Part shown: piece after piece, positions 21,920 to 32,040 of the stretch
How positions within the stretch are numbered: position 1 is the stretch's first letter
Layout: the number at the start of each line of letters is the position of its first letter
Origin: Thelonectria olida
Taxonomy: Eukaryota > Ascomycota > Sordariomycetes > Hypocreales > Nectriaceae
Assembly (NCBI GenBank): GCA_020736575.1
Contig: JAGPYM010000003.1
Coordinates: 2,852,001-2,916,000 of the forward strand
Reading direction: 5' to 3'
Length of the DNA: 64,000 nt
Made by a program: the position numbers and the translations under genes
Notes under the pieces: model-generated
Databases searched by the model: none
What the model was told of the DNA's origin: nothing
The model's input: the letters and a program-made list of their open reading frames with translations, nothing else

Positions 21920-24804
21920 TTATCGTTGGATTTCGCTTGCAAAGTTGTGGATACTGGGAGAAAGTGACATGTTAGTAACAACTTGTAGCATATTGTCGGC
22001 GGCGACAAACCTGATGTCCTCTCGGTGCTCTGGGTCAGCACCGTTCACAGGTCCGCTGCTCGTTACCACCACTGCGTTCTCTGATGGTTCTCTTGGGCCA
22101 ACTACCGTCAAGCCAGCCGCAGTAGCTTTTCGCTTCTTGTTTTTCCGCAGCAAGCTGAGATGCTCAAAGTAGCCCTCTGGCACGCCTGTTACATACTTGC
22201 CACTGAACACGCCGACCTCGAAGTCCTCCACCTCGCAATCCTTCCCGGCCGCATTCATACAAGCCTCCTTTAGGCCATCCAGACTTAAGTAGACAAGGTG
22301 GTCTGCCTGGATATACTTGGCGATTTCCTCTGTTGTCCGGCCATGGGCAGCAAGTTCTAAGACAAGTTAGAATAGAAAATCCGGTTGCGTAGCCAATAAC
22401 AACGATATCTCACCAGAAGGATCAGCCAGATCAATGCCATACTACTGAGGTTAGTATAATGCCGCAAATATAGATAAGAGGCAGCTTCCACTTACAATGT
22501 GCTGGTTTGTGATCGCTGGGGAGCAGCTCGCAAAGATAACTTTTTTCGCTTTGCATTCTCGGACCATTTGCACCTACACGATCCAAATCAGGTTAAAATC
22601 TCCTCATATTACAAGATATCTCAAGCACTGAGATACAGGATGACGTACAATTTCTCGAGAAGTGGTGCTAATGGGACACGGTTAGCAATGAACATTTCCA
22701 CTGTCATTATTCGAAGCCTACGAACCCACGAACGAGGCTGTCGTCAACAACCAAGACATTACGCCCCTCGAATTCGCACTCGATGGGTGAGAGCTTTCGA
22801 CGGACGCTCTGTTTTCGTAGTCCTTGATTAGGAACTAGGTGCAGAGGAAGGTTTAGTTAGCCATCTGTCGAACTTCAAACCGGACAGCAGGAAATCAAAG
22901 ACCACTCACGAATAAACGTCCGGAAAACATATCTATTATTTCTTGTTAGTTGGAAGTCCATTTAGATGTAATGGGGCATGCCCAGGGCGAAAGTGACAAA
23001 GTTCAGGAGCAAGCTGTGCAAGTTGTCGGAGCCTTCAGGTCGGAACTACCCCGTTCCATGGCCTACGTTTCGCCTTTGCTACCAAGATGCAATGGGAGGT
23101 TAAGAGTTGATTGACATACCGATTTTTCACAAATGCGTTCGAGTATGGTTTGTTGAGTTGCTCCGCTAGTGCAGCTGCTGAAGTGTTGCTAGTCTGTGAC
23201 ATTCAGGTTGCTTCGTCAGCCAGCTGTCCAAAATCTTGAGCTCTGAATAAAGGTATACCTCAGGGACTGGAACAACTGGAAAAGGTGGAGTTAGTACGAG
23301 CTAAGAAAAAGGGTATGGGGGGTACTTTTAACATACCAACATCGATCTCGTCGATGACCTTGTCGCCCAAGACTTCCCTCATCCTCTTCGCCAGCTCAAT
23401 TCCCATATTCTGCCGGCTACGATAAACAGAAATGCCATCGCTTATTGTGTCAGGGCGTGCGAAATAACAAAATTCGAAGCCGCGGGACAGTCAGCATATT
23501 AACACGATAAAGATTGAACTCATACAGAGTACTTACATGTCAGGGGTGTAGGATCGCTGCTTGACGACTTGGCGGAAGATGGGAGCGCCTCCCTTTTGGA
23601 TAAAGACGGCCTCGCCTGGCTTGATGTCGCGAATATTGCTGAAGCCGAGTTGCTTCAGAGCAACCGACTCAGAAGCCATGAAGTAGTCGGTGGCTCCGTC
23701 TAATGTAAGAGAGGGCCGGGATCCAATACAAAGAGGTCGAATGCCGTTCGCATCTCTATGCAAGCAGTTAGACAGAGGCGCCGTGCCACCAGCCTCGCTA
23801 TGTGCAGCAGACTCACCGGAACCCAAGAATACCAAAACCAGCGATCATTACTGCGCAAGCAAAAGCTCCCTGGCACTTTTCATATACAGCTCGGAGAGCG
23901 GCAAAGATGTCTTCAGAATTCACTCGGGACTTGCCGAGTTCGCCGAGAGCATGGGCGTATACATTGAGCCTAAACACCCAGGTCAGGAAACGTGCTTGTT
24001 GGCTTGTAATTGCTCGGAACCCACAGAAGCTCTGAGTCGGAATCGGAATTGATGTGTCGACGAGCCACAACGTCGAGAAACTCGCGGAGTTCCTCAACGT
24101 TGATGAGGTTTCCATTGACGCTCATGCAGAGGCCAAATGGAGCGTTCACTTCGAGCGTTAGCTGAATTGCCGAACGGATAACGGGGTTCGATCGTCGGAG
24201 TACCATAAAAGGGCTGCGCCTCGGATCTGTGATGTCGGACATGGTCAGCGAATGCGCAAGAAATTTCGAGAGTCCTCGAGGCGGTACATACGCAGAGGAG
24301 CTTCCAGCAGTCGGGTATCTCAGGTGGCCGATGCCTAGGTTTCCAGGCAATTGTTGAAGCCTGGCTCCGTCACTCATGACCCTGCACTCGGTATTGTTTG
24401 TTAGCTACAGATTCGGTGGCTATTACGGAAGGTGGTTACGCGCTTCGAGACTAAACCGTTTCCTTTGGCTTGGTACACTCGTCCACCCTGGGACACGGTG
24501 ATGCCCGCAGCATCCTGACCGCGCTGCTCGGCTTGTCAGTCCAAACTCGTGGGACGGCTTCGTCAGGGTCCACAGACATGTTGGAGGTAATACAACGACT
24601 CGTGGCTGTTGAAAAATATATTAGAGCACTGTTCCCTGTCGGCGTTGTATCAAAATTCAAACTGACATGTCGATGGCGGCCGTGGTGGCCTTTGGATCGC
24701 CGAGCTGTATCGGAGAGGCCAGTGTTAGCAGCAGGATCGCGGATCGCGACTCGAGAGTCGTTGGGCCAGGAGGGACGCACAATAAGACCGGCAATGCCAC
24801 ACAT
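21920..24804 (-). CDS. ADE4: Amidophosphoribosyltransferase, first committed step of purine synthesis (19 exons)
   Basis: Converts PRPP and glutamine to phosphoribosylamine. Exons: 24781-24804, 24667-24704, 24578-24605, 24444-24523, 24292-24381, 24204-24226, 24025-24148, 23817-23969, 23537-23755, 23337-23479, 23259-23275, 23120-23193, 22910-22932, 22726-22834, 22649-22667, 22496-22573, 22414-22441, 22011-22356 and 21920-21953, totalling 549 aa with every phase matching. It shows catalytic Cys2 (MCGIAGLI), [45 protein letters not shown], the PRPP loop [14 protein letters not shown] and the fungal tail EDISIHN. Two introns are non-canonical: 24382-24443 fits only as GC-AG, and 23480-23536 as GT-GG. 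The alternative AAG acceptor at about 23437 would delete the YFARPD block. The identity is secure; the two odd junctions mean sequence error, slow decay or unusual splicing. Whether a second ADE4 exists elsewhere is unknown. Confidence 0.9.
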
Positions 24805-25618
24805 TGTAGCCTCAGTCAGTGCGGTATCGAGTACGAGCAGCTCGGGGATGGGTGCGTTCGTTCTCGTCGTTCAATGGAATTGGTCGCGGTTGAGGGGAAT
24901 AAATTTCCAATTCGGAGGTTCCTGCAGCCAAAAAATTTGGAATCCGGCCCGGCAGTTGGCGGGGGTCTGATTGCGGGGTGGACTCTTATCGATAAAGAAA
25001 AACCTTCCTGGTCATCCGTCCCACCGGATCGTGAAAGCCGAGTCTCCCAATCCCGGCAGAGGCACGGTTCTTCACAACAAGGGCAGGGTCTCTAGAGATT
25101 AGGACATGGACAGTCTTGGCTCTGGCGACTTTAGTGGTCTATTCGCGTTTGTCCTCCTCAAGATTGTCGCTCATTGTCCATGTGGGGTAGGTAGCCTGGA
25201 TCCCAGCCATGACTGAGGGCAGCGTACTGCCAGGCTTACGAAGTAGTCGAGGCTCGCGTCGTGTAGTCGCATTGAGCCACCTGAAGTGCATTCCCAGACT
25301 AGTACCAATCTCGCATGCGACGGGGCGACATCCACGTTTTAATGACGTATCGCGTGGTTGAATAACTGAGAGAAACATTGATTGGAGTCAACGCCAATTG
25401 TAGTGGCTCCCCACCTCAACCTCCCAAAGCGGTTGTCAAATGCAAAGGATATCAATACCGAACAAAGCAGGTCACAGGAGGCCCCTTATCTCATTACCAT
25501 CGAGCACCAATAGCGTTGCATATTATTCTAGAACTAATAAGATAAGTTTTGCAGTCCTGCACAATCCCACTGCTGTGTGTTCTCGCCCGTTACTTACCCT
25601 TATCGGACCGTCAACGCC
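24805..25618. other. Divergent promoter region of ADE4 and the nitrilase-like gene
   Basis: About 810 bp between divergent genes. Short open frames on both strands are unsupported. No named regulatory site was identified. Confidence 0.5.
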
Positions 25619-26677
25619 ATGGCAGTCATCACCTCAACTCCCACCTTCAAGGTCGCCATAATTCAGATGAGGCCACAGGTACATATAAATATTCTCTTCA
25701 CTAAGTTTCCATACCTTTTATCGCTCATGAATATTTATGCGTGGTTAACGGAGCTGGCCAACCGATGTACTAACAAACCATAGCCTCTCGACCCTGAGTA
25801 CAACTTTTCCCACGCTGCTGAACAAATCCGGCTTTCGGCAACTCAGGGGGCATCGCTGGCTGTGCTTCCAGAGTATCACTTGACAGGCTGGGTGCCGGAA
25901 GAACCGTCCTTTGCCCTCAGCTCGGAAGACGCTCGTCGCTATTTGCAGCGATATCAAGACCTGGCCGCCGAGCTTCGCGTCAACATCTGTGCCGGAACCA
26001 TTGTTTCTGAAGCACCGAGAAACTCCAAAGCCGTGACGGAAGGCTCCAGACGCACCCTTCTCAACACGTCCCATTTCATTGACCATGCCGGCCGCCTTGT
26101 CGGTAGTTACACCAAAACAAATCTCTGGATCCCCGAGCGTCAGCACTTGACCTCATCTGTCGACTATGCTCGGCAAGATGCCATGAATGAACGCCCATCG
26201 AATCCTCACCGAGTCTTTGACACCCCCTTGGGCCCTGTAGGCATTCTCGTCTGCTGGGACCTTGCCTTCCCCGAGGCCTTCCGCCAGCTGGTCCTGGCAG
26301 GCGCCAAAATCATCATCATTCCGTCATACTGGACAGGGTTTGACATGTGCGCTGAAGGACTCGCGTACAACCTTGAGTGCGAAAAGCTGTTGGTGCAATC
26401 TACGCTGGTTGCACGAGCCTTTGAGAACACTACGGCGGTCATCTACTGCAATGCCGCTGGACCCTCCGAAGAAGGCTTCTTTGGAAGTAGTGGAGTGGTT
26501 TTGCCCATTGTTGGGACTGTCCCTGGGAGCTTTGAAGATGGGAGGGAGGGCACGCGGGTTTTGGAGGTAGACATGCGGACAGTCGAGCTCGCCGAACAAA
26601 ATTATAGAGTAAGACAGGATTTGGCGAGGGAGGATTGGCACTACGGGTATACAAAGGGAAGGAATAGTGTCTTGTGA
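25619..26677 (+). CDS. Carbon-nitrogen hydrolase (nitrilase superfamily)
   Basis: Two exons: 25619-25678 and 25784-26677. The intron has a textbook TACTAAC branch site 7 bases before its TAG. The protein is 317 aa. The Glu-Lys-Cys triad is visible: LPEYHLTGW (Glu), SYTKTNLW (Lys) and LVCWDLAFPE (Cys). The family cleaves nitriles or amides, releasing ammonia and an acid. Fungal members of this type are usually amidases, but the substrate is not predictable. There is no signal peptide. It lies next to a divergently encoded amino acid/GABA-type permease and a Zn2Cys6 factor, suggesting use of an amide or amine as nitrogen source (inference). Confidence 0.9.
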
Positions 26678-27047
26678 AAGTGATTGATAGCTCAGTGGGT
26701 GATGAAATGATGGATAGGTGGCCAATGGAAATCAAAAGTCCTATAAGAGTTGATATGAAGTGTGTGGTCAAGCCATATTCGAGATAACTTAGTTAAGAGA
26801 AAGCGCTGATAAATTCTCAGTATTCTCCGGTGACGACAAAGTATTCATGTTCCGTTATTGAAGCCATTGGGATGGCTTTGTAACCTAGGGACATATCTTC
26901 ATCTCAGCATATCACAAGAAAGGTTTGTGTGGATCAAACATTTGTACGAATATAATATGACATACTTCGGATACAGCTATAAGTGTTAAGAACCTTAAGC
27001 AAGGACAGTCTGCCAAAAACTTCACCCACCATCAAATATATCCTCCA
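26678..27047. other. Spacer between convergent genes
   Basis: 370 bp between convergent 3' ends of the nitrilase-like and permease genes, AT-rich. No gene is seen. Confidence 0.6.
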
Positions 27048-29183
27048 TTAGTCTTCAGACTTCCTCTGGGAGTCAGAGTTGCTCTCTACTTTGGACTCAT
27101 CAGAGGTTGGGTTCGCTACAGGCAGCTCCCCTAGGATAAGATCGAATTTCGGTCCATTGTAAACCTTCCTCTTCATAAACCACAGAGCCGTGACGAACAC
27201 TAGAAAGATTGCAAGAACGGCCGTGACGTAATCTGTCGGGCGTTAGAGACGAGGCAAACGGAGGTGAGACAGGGAATGCGCACTCATAGTAGATAGGTTG
27301 ATAGGTATCGCGGGGGGGAAGCAGAAGAACTATTATGGAATCATGTCAGCTTGCTGCGAGATTTAAACCGTCTAATTGGGTTTATCAGTGAAGATGAGTG
27401 GGATGAAACTCACAACCGATGTGACCACCACGAAAATAACCGCCGTGTAGTTGGTAAAATATCCCAAACGCTTCCCGAGCGAGAATGCAGGAGGGTTAGC
27501 TAGAACGAGTTGCCGTCCACGCACGAGCAGAATCATGATGGGTGCTGCGTACGACAGGTTAAGGAAGAGGGTGCAGCTGGCGATGTAGGCGTTGAATGCC
27601 ACTTCTGGACCTAGAGGGGTGTAAGACATAACGGGCAGAGAGGGGTAAGCCGAGGGACCTTACCGAGATAGAGGAGACCAAAGAGGAGGTTGAAGACTGC
27701 TTGGGCGAGAATCGCGCGGACAGGAACATTGAGCCTGGGATGCAAATGCGACAGACTTGAGAAGAAAGTGTTAGCAAGTTGGAATGGTAACTGGACGCCA
27801 TAGTAACTTACTATTTCGAGAACGGCGAGCCATTGTCTCGGGCCATGGCAAATAACAGACGACTTCCAGACGTCACGCAGCCATTAGCCCCGTTGACAAA
27901 GCACAAAGCAACCGCTACGCTGAGGATTGCTGCAGCCGCTTTGCTTCCGGTAGCTCGGTGGATCATTTCGGTGAGGGGACTCTGAGTAGGCGTTGACAAG
28001 AGCAGCTCGAGGTCGACGAAGCAAAAGAGCATGACGATGATGAAGACGATGCCGCTGCAAGGCACGTCAGTTGGGGGATCTATCTTGAAAGGTTTTGGAA
28101 CTTACGTCGCTCCACCGACAAGCACGGCAGAAACCATGGCTATCGGGGCATCTCTTGTTGGATGAGGCATCTCTTCAGTCATATGGGCGACGGCATCGTA
28201 CCTGAGGTCTGTTAGTCGATTTAACGCGGGAGCCAGCATGGGGCAGAAAGACACCAACCCAATGAAACTAAGAGCGGACTGGAGCAGACCCAGCATCCAG
28301 GCTGTGCCGTCACTCCAGCCCGTCGTGTTTGAAAAATTGGCAAAGACAAACTCGGCGTCGGTCTTGGGCGAAGTGGCCAGGAGCACGATGCTGATGATGA
28401 TGACGCTGGCTAGAGACCAATACACTGCGCAGAAGTGGTCAATATGAAAGTCCTTCGGGAGTCAAACGAGTGGACCTACAAGCACCCTCGTTCCAGCGGT
28501 TCAGAATAGGATAGGCAAAAATGTTCAAGAAGACGCCGACGATGGACACGGCAACGAACATCAGGTACGTGCTCCATTGGGTGATCTGGTAGCTGCCGCC
28601 GGAGCCCACGACGGCTGCAGCTGCAAGGAATCGAGCTGCACCATGTTAACTCGGGCCATATTCGTACGAAGAGCAGCATATTCCCCATACCTCCAAAGTA
28701 AGCGGCAGTAGTGTTGAGGGTGAGCCACCCGGCAATGTTGATCCATCCAACGAGGAAGCTCTATCGTCCGGTCACGTAAGCCAATGCAATTGAAGGAAAA
28801 GGAGTAAGCATGTGCTCTTTACCATGAGTTTCTTCCATTTTTCAGTAGACAGGGCATACGCGTGATGGTACTGTCCGCCGGCCGTGGGCCACAGAGAGGC
28901 CAACTCTCCCACGCTGGCGCTCAAGCAAATGTTGCAGAGGACGCAGAAGATGAAACCATATACGAAGCTCACGGACCCGCCAGATGGCATGACGATGCCA
29001 ATTGATCCGGCCAGAGATATCCAAGTGCTGCATTTGTAAAAGAACTTGATTAGCATCAAAGGTTTCATAAGTTGGACGATGGACTTGGACCTACTTTAGA
29101 ATGGCAAATGCCATGCCAATCATGGTCAGCTTGGAGAATCGCTTCTGGAGGATGCCCTCCTGTGCTGTGTCGTGGGCAGCCAT
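27048..29183 (-). CDS. Amino acid/GABA/choline-type permease (APC superfamily)
   Basis: Eleven exons: 29095-29183, 28823-29027, 28691-28760, 28480-28620, 28259-28424, 28106-28201, 27812-28054, 27664-27755, 27414-27610, 27284-27329 and 27048-27232, giving 509 aa in one frame. Typical family text: MIGMAFAILNTWISLAG, SGGSVSFVYGFIFC, SLWPTAGGQYHHA, VGWINIAGWL, the conserved MTEEMPHPTRDAP and SRLLFAMARDNGSPFS. About twelve hydrophobic segments are present. It is the Uga4/Hnm1-type branch, taking up GABA, choline or amino acids by proton symport. The exact substrate is unknown. The C-terminal tail is short, charged and Ser-rich. It is encoded next to a Zn2Cys6 factor on the same strand. Confidence 0.9.
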
Positions 29184-29719
29184 GGTGCTAACTGTTGGAC
29201 TGAGAGAGGGTGAATCTGACTTCAACAGGGATAGCTTCGAATGCCGAGAAAGGAGTGCCCGGAGGGCTGAGGGAAAGATATAGCAGCCAGTTATCTAGCC
29301 ATCTGAAGACCAGAAATTACCTGTCATGTTTATCGTCTCTCAATGATAAGAAATGCTTCATGAATAACCCTGGTTCCCCCCAGACTCGCCTCCTGGAAGT
29401 GGTCCGTGGCATGATGGGTTCGCGGGGAAGAAACGACGAGTTGGAGAACTATCCCCAGAACGGTAATCATAAGCAAAGGAAAAAGACTTGTGGGTCAATG
29501 AGTCGGCTAATAAGACGGACAAGGGGGAGTCATGAGGGTGGCGAGATAAGAACGCTGCGACGGGAGTATCGAGCCCCTGAAACCAGATGCCGAGCAGGGA
29601 GGGATGTTGCTTGTTTGCCATTGATGACCGCACAGTGACCGAGTCCATGTTACATGGAGCAGCCAACTGGCTTATTGACAACTGCCTATTTACTCAACAA
29701 TCCTAACTAACATGTCACT
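29184..29719. other. Permease upstream region, no gene
   Basis: 536 bp between the permease start and the 3' end of the Zn2Cys6 gene. Should contain the permease promoter. The open frames here have no domain. Confidence 0.5.
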
Positions 29720-31739
29720 TTAGCCCATCAGAGTTTCGTGCCCTTTTTCAATCATGACGTCCATCCAATACACATCCTCTTGTCTCTCGTCCATCCAACT
29801 CCAAGTCTCTTTGATGAGGACTAGCATTTGACGTACGGGCTTTGCGGCTAAGATATTCTCGAAGCAGGACAAACGAGATATTACGTTCCTCCGTGCCTGC
29901 AAAATATCCGTCATGGTTGGTCGTGTCCCAATTCGTGGACCAGATGCGAAGCTGGTAACAGGGCTTTGCGGTAATTCGGCAACCGAACACAGGGGACGAT
30001 CGAGGGACAGTTCGCTGCATATACTCACAAGGAGGAAGGGCTGAATAGACCGGCTGCGTGACGACACGGGCACCTCTGATACCAAATCCAGAACGTGCAG
30101 AGCCAGACACGTCAGCCATGTATCAAGCAAAAGGCCAGGATCGGTAGAAGAAGAACCATCTCCAGTCGTATTGAGCCATACGGATTGGCTTGCAGCATTC
30201 CCTAGTGATGTGCAAAGTGAGAGCAGATCCGGGAAATTGCGGTAGAGCTGAAGCAGGCCTGTACACCGGTAAGCTTCTGCAATCTTTAGCAGATGCACTG
30301 TCGGCGTCATTTCATCTCCGGAATCAACAACGGCAGCTTCTGTCGGGAGGTCGATTGCGCACAGTTTGGAGTGAAGCTCCTCTGCGGCGCGAATGGCGTT
30401 CTTAGACTGCTCAATGTCTTGCCTCGACGAGTATCGCCGCGAGCGAATCCGCTTGCGCTCTCTCCTGATCAAACTCCCAACCTGAGCGACCAGTTCCTGT
30501 ACCTCAATGCCAATTCCCGTTTGCGGGTGTGGCATTTGCAGCTCCCAGCCCTGGGCAGTAATGGACTGAGAGGGCTGAGGTTGGTGATGCTGGACCGCCG
30601 GAGACGTCAAGTCCTGGTCAGTGACGAAGGAGAGCAGCATTCTCCAGTAGATGAATGAATTGTAGAAGAAGAACTTTTTCTGCTTTTCGGCTGGCGCAAT
30701 GTTATCGCCGCGCATCTCGGAGGAGAAGATTGTTTTGGCAAGCAGCTTGAACTCAGACTCGCCTAAACTCCCCACGTCGTGCCACGAGAGACTCATTCCC
30801 AGCATGACGACTGCCAACAGAGACGAGGTATCCAGGTGAGCCGCCGTGGTTTCCTTTGACAAGCATTGCACCGCTTTATCTCTGAGCTGGCTGCTAATGT
30901 TGGAGAGGGTCGGCGATACCTCTGACAGGCAGGCAGCCGACATGCTCTGGATGATGTAGTAGAGGGACGGGGATTGCGACCAGATGTTGGACACGGCTGT
31001 CCTGTATGGATTCATTTGGCTGTCGTAGCAGGACATTAGCCCGCACACTTCCTTGAAATAGTACTCGACCAGGATGGACGAGTGGTCTTGCAGCGCCCTA
31101 GAAAGCGGCATGTCGCAAGGGGAGGCTGGCAATGGTCTCGGCGCTTCCTGGCGCTGCAGAGTGACACCGCCGGGCTGTAGATTGCTGATAAGAGTGTTGC
31201 GCCAGGGCTCATTCTCGTTGAATTCCTGACTTTCACTGTATAGTGAAGGCACAGGTTCCGCATTAACGACAAGCCGCTGTGTCGAATCTTCCGGTGCTTC
31301 CACAAACGGCAAGGATGACTCCAAGTTCTCGTGCCCCGGAGTGCTGCCGTCGGTATTGATAAGATCTGCAAAGAAATCTGAGAAATCGGGGCTGTAGAGA
31401 TTGGTGACAAGCTCATTAGCCTGCAACGATTGCTCAAATGCATATCCGGTCATGCCCTGGACGTTCGCGGGCTCATTGGTTCCCATCTCAGGGGTATTGG
31501 CCTGGCTGGGAGAGGGTTTGGGTGCAGTCGCCCATTTCAGCGGCTTTCTGTACCCGGGACATGGAATTCCGAGTCTCTCGCAGCGAGAGCATGATGGTTT
31601 GCCTTCGTCGCATTTGAGCTAAGGTTGTTAGCTGTCATTGCATGTAACTCAGCTCAAAGCTTCCTCGTACTCTTTTAGATTTGCACACGGCACATCCATT
31701 GCGCGATCTGGTAATGTTCTTGCGGATGGAGAGCGACAT
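29720..31739 (-). CDS. Zn2Cys6 transcription factor
   Basis: Two exons: 31671-31739 and 29720-31618 (52 bp intron, GTACGA..TAG), giving 655 aa. The intron splits the zinc cluster after CAVCKSKR; the second exon continues with LKCDEGKPSCSRCERLGIPC, completing C-x2-C-x6-C-x6-C-x2-C-x6-C. The C-terminal 550 residues form an all-helical fungal-specific middle region of the Fungal_trans_2 style (DHSSILVEYYFKEVCG, YIIQSMSAACLS). Gal4-class factors usually sit beside the genes they control. Here a permease and a nitrilase-like hydrolase are adjacent, making it their likely regulator (inference). Confidence 0.9.
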
Positions 31740-32040
31740 TGGGGCGTTTGGAAGGCTCATCAGGGCTCGGTTGATTTTATGGAATGAAGCATCACAAATG
31801 AACCTTGATTATGGAGAGTTGGAGACGGGGAGGAGGAGTTCATGGGCCCATGATTACGGTGGCTCGTGCGCTTTGGTAGCAGATCGATCTTCCCGAGTCA
31901 TGAGGCGAATTACCCTACACCTGAGAATTGTGATGGCTTGCGAACAGTTGTCTCTATTGCCGTGAACCACCGAGGTATCTAGTATATAGATCCAGTCTAC
32001 GATACTACCATAAACCGTCTATTGCGAAGAAAGATCCCGT
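31740..32040. other. Spacer, nothing recognised
   Basis: 301 bp between the Zn2Cys6 start and the AAA ATPase stop; presumed promoter of the factor. Confidence 0.5.
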
